Source of the DNA: Chitinophaga agri
Lineage (GTDB): Bacteria; Bacteroidota; Bacteroidia; Chitinophagales; Chitinophagaceae
Reading direction: 5' to 3'
Assembly (NCBI RefSeq): GCF_010093065.1
Contig: NZ_CP048113.1
Span: 1,240,001-1,304,000, forward strand
DNA length: 64,000 bases
This document shows positions 18,691 to 26,974 of the stretch, piece after piece. Numbering within the stretch: position 1 is the stretch's first letter; each line of letters opens with the position of its first letter. The notes under the pieces are model-generated. The model did no database searches. It was given only the letters and a program-made list of their open reading frames with translations, and was not told the origin of the DNA. The position numbers and the translations under genes are program-made.

Positions 18691-20145
18691 ATGAAAAAAA
18701 CAACTTTCTATATACTGGCTGCGACGGCGATCATTTCTTCCGGCTGTAAGAAGTACCTGGAGCAATCGCCCGACCAGCGTACCCAGCTCAATACGGTGGA
18801 GAAAGTGGCTGAGCTACTGGCCACTGCCTACCCGCAGGCAGATTATGCCACCTTCACCGAAGCAGCGTCCGACAATGCAGCTGACAAAGGCACAGGAGGA
18901 TTCATCAGTGACCCGACCAATACCAATCCCTTTTTCTTCCGGGATGTGCTGGAAAGAACACAGGGTACACCGACGAATTACTGGAATGCCTGTTACCAGT
19001 CGATAGCTGCCTGTAACCAGGCGCTGGAGGCTATTGCAAAAGCAGATAATCCGGCAGACTATAATGCCCAGAAAGGGGAAGCACTTGTGGCCAGGGCCTA
19101 TAATCATTTTATGCTGGTAACACTCTACTCGAAAGTATACGATGCAGCTACTGCCTCCCAGGACCCGGGTATTCCCTACGTCACGGTGCCTGAGAAAGTC
19201 GTTAATGGAAAATACGACAGAAAGACCGTTGCTTACGTATATGAACAAATTGAGAAGGATCTGCTGGCGGGCATGCCGTTGATCGATAATAACGCCTATA
19301 AAGTGCCTAAATATCATTTTAACAAGGCGGCCACCAACGCCTTTGCTGCCCGCTTCTATCTGTTCAAAAAAGACTATCAGAAGGTACTGACTTATGCCAA
19401 TAACGTATTCCCCGGTGGCAACTTCAAAAACAACCTCCGCCCCTGGGTGACGGTATATAGTCAGCTGACAGGCACAGAGGCAGAAGCTATCTATACCAAA
19501 GCTTCTGAAACCGCCAATCTGTTACTGGTTGAAGCCCCTTCCGACTGGGCACGCAATGTGGCCAGCTTCCGCTATGGGCTCCGTACTGACCTGGTTTATT
19601 CATTATTCATTTATCCGAATGTGACCACTGCCACCTGGGTACAACCACTCTACTACCGGGGTAGTACAGAGAACTGGGTTGTGCTGAAGTTCCGTGAGCA
19701 TTTCGTACGCTCCAGCGCCAATGCCGACATCGGTGTACCCTACACCATCTTTCCGCTGTTCACGGCTGAAGAAGCACTGTTCAACCGCGTGGAAGCGAAT
19801 ATCTATCTGGGGAATCTGACGGCGGCCAAAAACGATCTGAATGATTATGCCAGCATGCGTATTGAAGACTACACATCCAACTACCGGTTGTCTGACGCCA
19901 GACTGCGGAACTTCTACGGTACGCCTGATCTGAAGACGGCCCTCATCTATACATTGCTTGATTTCAAGCAGGCTGAGTTCATCCAGGAAGGCATGCGCTG
20001 GTTTGACATCCTGCGCTATGATATTCCGGTGACCCATACAAGTGTAGGTGGAGAAACGGAAACACTCACACCCGGTGATAAAAGACGCCTGTTCCAGTTA
20101 CCACAGGAAGTAGTATTGGCCGGCATCCAGCAGAACCCCCGTTAA
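18691..20145 (+). CDS. SusD/RagB-type substrate-binding lipoprotein
   Basis: This 484-residue lipoprotein (lipobox ISSGC, C19) has the SusD N-terminal domain (KKYLEQSPDQRT start typical of the family), TPR-like helices with RAYNHFMLVTLYSKVYD, and the C-terminal region with EFIQEGMRWFDILRYDI and a DKRRLFQLPQEV ending. SusD proteins sit on the cell surface and close over the SusC barrel to capture substrate. It is directly downstream of susC (18 nt) and 20 nt before the metallohydrolase gene, so the pair is clearly cotranscribed. Confidence 0.95.
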   Translation: MKKTTFYILAATAIISSGCKKYLEQSPDQRTQLNTVEKVAELLATAYPQADYATFTEAASDNAADKGTGGFISDPTNTNPFFFRDVLERTQGTPTNYWNACYQSIAACNQALEAIAKADNPADYNAQKGEALVARAYNHFMLVTLYSKVYDAATASQDPGIPYVTVPEKVVNGKYDRKTVAYVYEQIEKDLLAGMPLIDNNAYKVPKYHFNKAATNAFAARFYLFKKDYQKVLTYANNVFPGGNFKNNLRPWVTVYSQLTGTEAEAIYTKASETANLLLVEAPSDWARNVASFRYGLRTDLVYSLFIYPNVTTATWVQPLYYRGSTENWVVLKFREHFVRSSANADIGVPYTIFPLFTAEEALFNRVEANIYLGNLTAAKNDLNDYASMRIEDYTSNYRLSDARLRNFYGTPDLKTALIYTLLDFKQAEFIQEGMRWFDILRYDIPVTHTSVGGETETLTPGDKRRLFQLPQEVVLAGIQQNPR

Positions 20146-20165
20146 CACGGTAAAACTAATTGACT

Positions 20166-21014
20166 ATGAAACAAATGCAGATAAAATTGCTACTGGTGGT
20201 CATCTTCCTGGGAAGCCTCATGGCCTGCTCCAAAGATGATAAAATAAATAGTGTGAACATTCCCGGACTCGGTGGTGAGACATGGACTAAAGGTCCGCTG
20301 GACCTCTGGCTGGATTCTGTCTTTACGAAACCTTATAACATAGAAGTGAAGTATCGTTTTGAGCGTTATGAACTGACGCTCGACAAGACGCTGGTACCCG
20401 TGATGGAGAGTAAGGTACGTCCGGTGATGAGTACTATCCAGAAAACCTGGATCGAACCTTACATGGCGGAAGCCGGTGAAACGTTCTTCAAAACGTACTG
20501 TCAGAAACAATTTGTACTGGTGGGTAGTCCGCAGTTCAACTCCAACAATACCATTACCCTGGGAACAGCAGAAGGCGGCCGTAAAGTGGTCCTGTTCTGG
20601 CTGAATGATTTCCTGATCACAGACAAGCCCTTTGTAAAGGAAATGCTGCATACCATTCACCATGAGTTTGCACACATCCTGCATCAGACCATTATGTATC
20701 CGGTGGAATACAAACGTATCTCCACCGGTTATACCGGCAGCTGGAACGATTATACCCTGACAGAAGCACTGGCTAAAGGGTTCATTACACAATACGCCCG
20801 CAGTGCACCGGACGAGGACTTTGTAGAGATGATCGCCACCATGCTCGTAGAAGGTAAAGATGGTTTTGACGCCATCGTGGAAAGTGCCCCGGATGATGCA
20901 CAACCGAAACTGAGACAGAAGGAAGAGATCGTTGTACGCTACTTTATGGAGAATTACAACATCGACTTCTATCGTCTCCAGACCCGTGTACAGGAGGCTA
21001 TTGATAATCTGTAA
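20166..21014 (+). CDS. Substrate import-associated zinc metallohydrolase lipoprotein
   Basis: The start is set at ATG 20166; an in-frame TTG 6 nt earlier is less likely. The product has 282 residues with a lipobox (LMAC, C21). Residues 166-170 are HEFAH, the HExxH zinc-binding and catalytic motif, inside a hydrophobic helix (MLHTIHHEFAHILHQT). A downstream EALAKGFITQYA segment could supply the third ligand. This fits the family annotated as substrate import-associated zinc metallohydrolase (putative zinc-binding metallopeptidase), found almost only beside SusC/SusD pairs. It may trim the substrate at the surface before import. The cleaved bond is not known for the family. Confidence 0.85.
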   Translation: MKQMQIKLLLVVIFLGSLMACSKDDKINSVNIPGLGGETWTKGPLDLWLDSVFTKPYNIEVKYRFERYELTLDKTLVPVMESKVRPVMSTIQKTWIEPYMAEAGETFFKTYCQKQFVLVGSPQFNSNNTITLGTAEGGRKVVLFWLNDFLITDKPFVKEMLHTIHHEFAHILHQTIMYPVEYKRISTGYTGSWNDYTLTEALAKGFITQYARSAPDEDFVEMIATMLVEGKDGFDAIVESAPDDAQPKLRQKEEIVVRYFMENYNIDFYRLQTRVQEAIDNL

Positions 21015-21024
21015 AACAGGAAAC

Positions 21025-22335
21025 ATGCTTTATAACAGACTATATATCTTACTGCTGGCAATACTGTTTGCCGCCTGCTCGAAGGACAAGACGGAGTCCC
21101 TGTTCGGCGAGAAACCGGAAGAGCGGATGGAGGCCGCCATAAAGGAATACAAAGCAACGCTCGCCGGCAGCACCTACGGATGGAAAACCGTTATCTATCC
21201 TGACGCAGGCGGAGCTTATGCATTCTATTTTAAGTTCGGTACGAATGACCGTGTCACGATGTTCAGTGATGTGACGCTGGATGCAGCCGGCCAGTCTATG
21301 GAAAGTACCTACCGGCTGAAAGCAGTGCAACGCCCGTCGCTGTTGTTCGATACCTACTCCTACCTGCACCTCCTGGCAGACCCGGATCCGAATGTATTCG
21401 GCGGCGTAACAGGAGAAGGCTATTCAGTTGATTTTGAATACAGTATAGACGATGCCTCTGCTGATACTATCAGGCTGACGGGTATTGCAAAAGATACCAA
21501 AATGGTATTGGTTAAAGCTACGCAGGCAGAAGCGGAAGCCTATGCGGCCGGTGACCTGGCAACGCTGATCGATGCCACGGAAAGCTATATGCTGCAAGAG
21601 CCATGGCTGTATCTGCAGTTTTCAGATGGCGTCAGATTACAGGTAAGTGTAAGCACCTTCTATAAAACATTTACGCTGCTTTATATTGATGGCAGCGGAC
21701 AGGTACAGAAGCTGTCTACCCCTTACTACTACACACTGAATGGTATACACCTGAAAACGCCGATCACGTATAACGGTAATATGTTTAGTGAAATATTATG
21801 GGACCCGGTCAAAAAACTCTTTTATGTAACAGTGAACGGTCAGCGGATAGAAGTAAAGACCGCTTCCGGTTCTGTGGTACCTGTACACCGGCTCATCGGT
21901 ATTGACTTCTCTTCCCTGATCGTAACACCCGCACCCATGCCGGGATGGGCGCCTGCATACACAACGATCTCGGCTAACATCGCTGATGGATTGATCAACG
22001 GGCCTTACACCCTTCAATTGTATTATACGGAGTATGCATTTGACGTTGCCCAGCAGGTCATGAATGTGAACGTGGTTGTCACTCGAAATGGCAACCAATA
22101 CCTCGCACAATATCCCTTCACCTATACCAAGACCAACGATGGCGTATTTAACTTTACCGGTCAGGCTTACAGTGGCAATGCGGCCCTTGTCGCAACGACC
22201 ATGAAGCCATTGCTTGACTACATCCGTAATGACCGGTTTACGATCGATTATTATGTAGATAGCCAGGAGGGAAAACTGGGGCAATTGAAAAGTGTAGAAC
22301 ACCCCGATTTCTACTTTACCGGTTATCCGCAGTAG
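21025..22335 (+). CDS. DUF4302 lipoprotein
   Basis: The start is ATG 21025, 10 nt after the previous stop. The longer in-frame extension to 20932 would overlap the metallohydrolase gene and lacks a signal sequence. The product has 436 residues with a lipobox (LFAAC, C18). The opening EERMEAAIKEYKATLAGSTYGWKTVIYP is typical of DUF4302 proteins, which occur as the last member of SusC-SusD-metallohydrolase operons. The rest is beta-rich. It is probably a surface-exposed accessory of the importer, but its function is unknown. A hairpin terminator follows at 22365-22394. Confidence 0.85.
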   Translation: MLYNRLYILLLAILFAACSKDKTESLFGEKPEERMEAAIKEYKATLAGSTYGWKTVIYPDAGGAYAFYFKFGTNDRVTMFSDVTLDAAGQSMESTYRLKAVQRPSLLFDTYSYLHLLADPDPNVFGGVTGEGYSVDFEYSIDDASADTIRLTGIAKDTKMVLVKATQAEAEAYAAGDLATLIDATESYMLQEPWLYLQFSDGVRLQVSVSTFYKTFTLLYIDGSGQVQKLSTPYYYTLNGIHLKTPITYNGNMFSEILWDPVKKLFYVTVNGQRIEVKTASGSVVPVHRLIGIDFSSLIVTPAPMPGWAPAYTTISANIADGLINGPYTLQLYYTEYAFDVAQQVMNVNVVVTRNGNQYLAQYPFTYTKTNDGVFNFTGQAYSGNAALVATTMKPLLDYIRNDRFTIDYYVDSQEGKLGQLKSVEHPDFYFTGYPQ

Positions 22336-22364
22336 ATCACCGAAGGATGAATGACATGACAATA

Positions 22365-22394
22365 AAAGAGGGACTGGTTTACCGGTCCCTCTTT
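22365..22394. terminator. Bidirectional terminator after the Sus-like operon
   Basis: A stem of about 13 bp (AAAGAGGGACTGG / CCGGTCCCTCTTT, one G-T pair) has a short loop and lies between convergent genes, with A/T tracts inside the stem ends. Confidence 0.8.
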
Positions 22395-22421
22395 CTATTG
22401 AATAATAAAATATAGCGCTTA

Positions 22422-25400
22422 TCAGGCAGGTAATATGACTGTAAAGGTCGCCCCTTCGTTGAGTCTGCCGCTCGCTCTGATCACGCCATGATGGTTCTCA
22501 ACGATCTTCTTACAAAGAGCAAGACCAATACCAGTGCCAGCATATGCCTTTCGTTCATTCAACCGCTGGAAGATGGCAAAGATCCTTTCTGCGAACTGCT
22601 GTTCGAAGCCGATACCATTGTCCGAAAACTCCAGTTTCACATAGGCAACATGCTCCTGTAATCCTGGATAAAACGGCACTTCGGATGCAGGCATCATTGT
22701 ACCATAAATCGTTATAACAGGCTGCTTATCAGTAAATTTAAGCGAGTTGCCTATCAGGTTGGTAAAGAGCTGCTGCAATTGTAGCGGAATGCCCTTTACT
22801 GTTGGTAATGTATTGTTATTGATCGTTGCCTGTTTCTGTTCAATCAGCAGGTCGAAGTCTCCTCTCACCTGCTGTAGTATGGTGTTAAGATCTATCTGTA
22901 CAAAGTTTTCCTCTTTATTGGACAGGCGGGAATAATGGAGTACATCCTTGATCAGCTGTGTCATCCTTTCGGCGGAGGACTGTATCTTCTCAAAGTAATT
23001 ATTGGCCGTATTTCCCTTCTGCAGACTTTTCTGCAGCAATTCAGAGAACGTCCTGATCTTACGTAACGGTTCCTGCAGGTCATGACTCGCGATATAAGCG
23101 AACTGTTCCAGTTCAGCATTCTTCTTCAGCAGTTCTGCAGTACGTTCTTCTACTTTCTTTTCAAGTTCCTCCGCACTGTGTTGCAGGATGTCTATCGCAT
23201 GTCTGTGCAGTCTGGAAATACGTATCTGTGCACGCACCCTCGCCAGTAGTTCCTTCGCTGAAAATGGCTTTGTAAGGTAGTCATCGGCACCTATATCATA
23301 GCCTTCGATCTTCGCTTCCTCCCCTGCTCTTGCAGACACCAAAATAACTGGTAATGAATTAGTTGCCTGGTCATGCTTAATGCGATGCAGTAACTCGGTG
23401 CCATCCATTTCAGGCATCATAATATCACTGACGACCAGGTCGGGAATATGGGTACGGATTTTCTCCAGCGCCAGTTTACCGTTGGCTGCCGTCTCAACAT
23501 TATAGTGTTTTTCGAGCAAGCGTTGCAGATAGTCGCGCATGTCTGCATTATCATCAACAATGAGAACGCGCGCCTTTTCCTCACCCTCTGTGATCTGCTC
23601 TATAAAATGATGCTCACTCTCACGGCTAAAGAACAGCGCCTCGTTAACAAAGATGTCGCTGAGGCTGGAACCGTTCTCACTGACAGCTGTTTTCACGATC
23701 TGGTCTTCGGGAAGATGTGCACTGCCGAGCGGTATGCGGACAGTAAATGTACTGCCTGCACCTTCCTTGCTGTCGACAGTGATCGTACCCTGGTGCAGGA
23801 GCACCAGTTCCTTTACCAGTGAAAGACCGATACCGGTACCTTCAAACGTGCGTCCCTTGCTGTTCTTAACACGGTGAAAGCGTTCGAACATGTTCGGGAG
23901 CTCGTCAGCAGGAATACCGACACCTGTGTCGCGTACGCGAAGTATCGCATAGTCATCCTCCTCTTTCAGTGTAACAGTGATACCGCCCTCTAAAGTATAT
24001 TTGAATGCATTGGACAGCAGGTTCAGCAGGATCTTTTCCCACATGTCCCGGTCTACGTAGGCGGCCGTAGAGAGTGCCTGGCAATCTACGGTCAGTTGCA
24101 GTCCCGCATGCTCTACAGCCGCCCTGAAGGTACTGGCTATATCCGCAGTAAGGTCGGCAAGATTGACCGGGAAGTAATGTGCCCTGACCTTTTCTGCTTC
24201 AATACGGCTGAAATCAAGCAGTGTGTTGACCAGTCGCAGGAGTCGCATCGCGTTACGGTGCGTAGCGGTCAGGTTCTCTTCCTGTTGCGGCGTGAGGGTA
24301 CCATCTGTTTGTGACAGCATCTCTTCCAGCGGGCCAAGCATCAGTGTCAGTGGTGTTCTGAACTCATGGCTGATATTACTGAAAAAGGCGGTCTTGGCAC
24401 GGTCTATTTCCTGTAAGGCATCGGCTCTTTTACGGGCTTCTTCCACCGTGTGTACGTTGACGATACTGCCCGCGATCTGGTCGGCCACCAGCTGAAAGAA
24501 GCTGGTATATTTCTCGTCCAGTTGCCGGTGAGGGCTCAGTCCCACGATGAGTAATCCGAATGGACAATCACGTCCATTCTGCATCACCGGTAAGACCAGG
24601 GCCTGATCAGGGCTGGTATTCCAGCATCCGGAAGGCAATACACCATATTTCTCCACCAGCCCGTTAATAATAGCTGGCTTAAATTGTTCTATGACTTCTC
24701 TGAAATGCCAGTCGGCAGTTATTGTATCAGCCAGTGACAGTGTTTCGGGCAATGGTGTTGTTCCGGGCCATTTGTCGGTCTTCGCAGCCATTGCCATACT
24801 ACCTTTTCCTTCATCCAGCTGATAGAGGCAGGCAAAAGGGAAATCTGCCGGATTCTCTTTCAGTATCTCGATGCTCCTGTTATAAACATCCGCATCATTT
24901 CTGGACGCTGCCAGGTACTTACCAAGGTCCTTCAGTGTCCTTAGCTGGCGTTCACCCAGGATACGTTGTGTATCATCGGTATTCGCGCAGATGATACCAT
25001 TGGTGCCTCCTTCATCGCCCGGTACGGGGCTATAGGAGAACGTATAATAAGTCTCTTCAGGATAACCATTCCGCTCCATCATCAGCAGCAACGATTCATC
25101 ATAGGTGCCGATGTTCTTTTGCATACATACCTCAGCCCTTGGGCCTACCTGGTCCCATATTTCCTTCCAGACTTCCCTCGCGGGTAAGCCCAGTACTGAC
25201 GGGTGTTTACCTCCTAAGATACTTCTGTAAGCGTCGTTATACAGGTTAATGAGGTCATTTCCCCACCAAACAAACATGGGTTGTCTTGAGGTTAATATAA
25301 TGCGAATACACGTCTTCAGGCTTTGCGGCCACGCTTCTACAGGTCCGAGTGGTGTCTTTGACCAATCCCTGGAGCGAATCAGTTCCCCCATTTCACCACC

Positions 25401-25442
25401 GCCAGCAAGAAATTCAGGGGTCACGGTCTTGGTTAGTTCCAT
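22422..25442 (-). CDS. Hybrid histidine kinase with kinase-receiver-kinase architecture
   Basis: This 1,006-residue protein has no transmembrane segment, so it is a cytoplasmic sensor. In order it has a PAS-like domain (about 20-165), a GAF-like domain (about 180-330), a first HisKA (phospho-acceptor H359 in SNISHEFRTP) with HATPase (N474/N478, DTGVGIP, GTGIGLSL), a receiver domain (about 624-742, phospho-acceptor D673 in VSDIMMPEMDG, K725), a coiled coil (about 750-780), and a second HisKA (H787 in IASHDLQEPLRKI) with a second HATPase (N895/N899, DNGIGF, GTGIGLAL). The layout suggests an internal relay H359 to D673 controlling H787. The single-domain regulator gene lies 17 nt upstream in the same operon and is the obvious partner. 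The signal is unknown. Confidence 0.9.
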   Translation of the reverse strand: MELTKTVTPEFLAGGGEMGELIRSRDWSKTPLGPVEAWPQSLKTCIRIILTSRQPMFVWWGNDLINLYNDAYRSILGGKHPSVLGLPAREVWKEIWDQVGPRAEVCMQKNIGTYDESLLLMMERNGYPEETYYTFSYSPVPGDEGGTNGIICANTDDTQRILGERQLRTLKDLGKYLAASRNDADVYNRSIEILKENPADFPFACLYQLDEGKGSMAMAAKTDKWPGTTPLPETLSLADTITADWHFREVIEQFKPAIINGLVEKYGVLPSGCWNTSPDQALVLPVMQNGRDCPFGLLIVGLSPHRQLDEKYTSFFQLVADQIAGSIVNVHTVEEARKRADALQEIDRAKTAFFSNISHEFRTPLTLMLGPLEEMLSQTDGTLTPQQEENLTATHRNAMRLLRLVNTLLDFSRIEAEKVRAHYFPVNLADLTADIASTFRAAVEHAGLQLTVDCQALSTAAYVDRDMWEKILLNLLSNAFKYTLEGGITVTLKEEDDYAILRVRDTGVGIPADELPNMFERFHRVKNSKGRTFEGTGIGLSLVKELVLLHQGTITVDSKEGAGSTFTVRIPLGSAHLPEDQIVKTAVSENGSSLSDIFVNEALFFSRESEHHFIEQITEGEEKARVLIVDDNADMRDYLQRLLEKHYNVETAANGKLALEKIRTHIPDLVVSDIMMPEMDGTELLHRIKHDQATNSLPVILVSARAGEEAKIEGYDIGADDYLTKPFSAKELLARVRAQIRISRLHRHAIDILQHSAEELEKKVEERTAELLKKNAELEQFAYIASHDLQEPLRKIRTFSELLQKSLQKGNTANNYFEKIQSSAERMTQLIKDVLHYSRLSNKEENFVQIDLNTILQQVRGDFDLLIEQKQATINNNTLPTVKGIPLQLQQLFTNLIGNSLKFTDKQPVITIYGTMMPASEVPFYPGLQEHVAYVKLEFSDNGIGFEQQFAERIFAIFQRLNERKAYAGTGIGLALCKKIVENHHGVIRASGRLNEGATFTVILPA

Positions 25443-25459
25443 AAAGTGTCTAGATCGTC

Positions 25460-25855
25460 TTATTTCATCTTCTTCAAAACTTGCTCCAATCTTTGGACAA
25501 GTATGGAGATACTGGAAGGTTTCACGATATAATCAGCTGCCCCAAGCTGCCTTGTTTCAGTAATGTCTTTCTCCTGAGAGGAAGTGGAGTAAATAATGAC
25601 AGGGGTAGTATTCAGCCGGGAGAGTTTCTTTATTTCTGTCAGGCATTCCCGCCCGTTCATGCGTACCATATTAAGATCCAGGAAAATATAGTCGGGCACA
25701 AAGCCGGCGTCCATATTCAGCCTGTTCAAGGCGTCTATTCCGTCATTAGCGGTAATACAAGTAATATCAGTACCTATTGTGTTGAGTGCCAGCGAGAATA
25801 TTTCCTGGTCATCGTCATCGTCGTCTATTAAAAAGCAAATGATCTTTTCCTGCAT
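25460..25855 (-). CDS. Single-domain (CheY-like) response regulator
   Basis: This 131-residue protein is only a receiver domain. It has an acidic pocket (a run of six Asp near residues 10-15), the phospho-acceptor in IFLDLNMVRMNG, the conserved Ser/Thr in IIYSTSS and Lys in DYIVKPSS. It has no output domain. It is the first gene of an operon with the kinase-receiver-kinase protein. This type of receiver commonly pairs with bacteriophytochrome-like or PAS kinases, as a phosphate shuttle or protein-interaction output. A Bacteroidota-type promoter lies just upstream. Confidence 0.9.
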   Translation of the reverse strand: MQEKIICFLIDDDDDDQEIFSLALNTIGTDITCITANDGIDALNRLNMDAGFVPDYIFLDLNMVRMNGRECLTEIKKLSRLNTTPVIIYSTSSQEKDITETRQLGAADYIVKPSSISILVQRLEQVLKKMK

Positions 25856-25863
25856 ATTGTGTC

Positions 25864-25895
25864 AAAACTTACCCAATATAATGATTATTAGGCAA
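25864..25895 (-). promoter_or_regulatory. Probable promoter of the regulator-kinase operon
   Basis: On the minus strand, TTG (25895-25893), a 21-bp spacer and TAAGTTTT (25871-25864, one mismatch to TAnnTTTG) precede the start codon by only 8 nt, so the mRNA may be nearly leaderless. Confidence 0.45.
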
Positions 25896-25986
25896 CAGTC
25901 TAAGGGTTATAAATTAATTGATAAGATGGCGTTTATTGAGACTTCCCTTTAGAAAACAGGTATTTCCTGCGGTATAAACATAAAAA

Positions 25987-26010
25987 AACCCGGAACAGTT
26001 GTCCCGGGTT
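25987..26010 (-). terminator. Terminator of infC
   Basis: On the minus strand, an AACCCGG / CCGGGTT stem is followed by a run of seven T. It lies 46 nt after the infC stop and closes the thrS-infC unit. Confidence 0.85.
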
Positions 26011-26056
26011 CATTTGATATAATTGCACCAAGTAAATAAAGCGCGATAGACAGCGA

Positions 26057-26770
26057 TTACTCAGGTGTACCTTCTGATGGCGTAGCTGCAGGGCGGGATT
26101 CAGCTGCTGGACGCGGCTCTCTCGGCTGCTGCGGACGATCTTCCTTCGGACGATCGTCTTTTGGACGATCTTCTTTTGGTTTCTTCTTCGCTGCCTTAGG
26201 CGCGAAGATAGCGATCATACGTTTACCTTCCATTGTTGGCATACCTTCCAGGCCACCTACTTCTGCCAGCCTTTCAGCGAACTTCAGCAGGATCAGCTCA
26301 CCACGTTCCTTGAACATGATCGCACGGCCTTTGAACTGTACATATGTTTTTACCTTGTTACCATCCTTCAGGAACTTTTCAGCGTGTTTCGCCTTAAAGT
26401 CGAAGTCATGGTCATCGGTATTCGGTGTGAAACGAATTTCCTTCACCTCGCTCTTATGAGCATTTGCCTTCATCTCCTTTTCCTTCTTCTTCTTCTCGTA
26501 AAGGAACTTATTGTAGTCGATGATACGGCATACCGGAGGCGCGGCATTTGGAGAAATTTCTACCAGGTCCAGTCCCTGCTCTTCTGCCATGCGCAGGGCT
26601 TCCTCTGTACGATATACCCCAACTTCGACGTTCTCACCTACCAGTCGTACTTCTGGAACACGAATCATTCTGTTCGTGCGGTGCTCTTGTTGCTGTTCTC
26701 TACGGAAGTTAGGATTTCTACCCCTGTTGGGATTGTTACTGTTAAAACTTGGTCTGGGTCCTTGTGGCAT
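26057..26770 (-). CDS. infC: Translation initiation factor IF-3
   Basis: This 237-residue protein binds the 30S subunit and controls start-codon selection. The IF3 N-domain (VRLVGENVEVGVYRTEEAL), the Lys-rich linker helix (YEKKKKEKEMKAN) and the C-domain (EVKEIRFTPNTDDHDFDFK, FKGRAIMFKERG) are all present. It differs from E. coli IF3 in an N-terminal Asn/Arg/Gln-rich extension of about 35 residues and a C-terminal low-complexity tail of about 40 residues with KEDRPKDDRPKEDRP repeats. The start is a plain ATG, not the rare AUU used for autoregulation in enterobacteria. It follows thrS after 204 nt but is not followed by rpmI-rplT, which lie at 8.4-9.0 kb in opposite orientation. Confidence 0.97.
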   Translation of the reverse strand: MPQGPRPSFNSNNPNRGRNPNFRREQQQEHRTNRMIRVPEVRLVGENVEVGVYRTEEALRMAEEQGLDLVEISPNAAPPVCRIIDYNKFLYEKKKKEKEMKANAHKSEVKEIRFTPNTDDHDFDFKAKHAEKFLKDGNKVKTYVQFKGRAIMFKERGELILLKFAERLAEVGGLEGMPTMEGKRMIAIFAPKAAKKKPKEDRPKDDRPKEDRPQQPREPRPAAESRPAATPSEGTPE

Positions 26771-26974
26771 TAAAAAAAATAAAGTTACTAATTAATAATT
26801 GTCAGTAGTGGTCCATAGTCCATGGACAGTGTCTTCAAGATTTGTCGCCCGGCGGGAGATGCCATCTGCAGACCGTCATCGCGATCTATGGACTATAAAG
26901 CAATTAACGTACCCGAAAATACAAAAGTTCAATTAGTTAAAAATATATTTTATGACCTTTTGTATATAATTGAA
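26771..26974 (-). promoter_or_regulatory. thrS-infC spacer with inverted repeat
   Basis: This 204-nt spacer has a 9-bp inverted repeat, ATAGTCCAT (26815-26823) and ATGGACTAT (26888-26896), enclosing 64 nt with a GC-rich core (CGCCCGGCGGG). It could fold as an infC leader. No promoter box was found, so cotranscription with thrS is likely. A regulatory role is only a suggestion. Confidence 0.3.

Noticed and set aside
20190..21026. 278-codon minus-strand frame opposite the metallohydrolase
   Set aside because: It is a His/Phe/Val-rich shadow without a recognisable fold; the plus strand has the HExxH motif and operon spacing.
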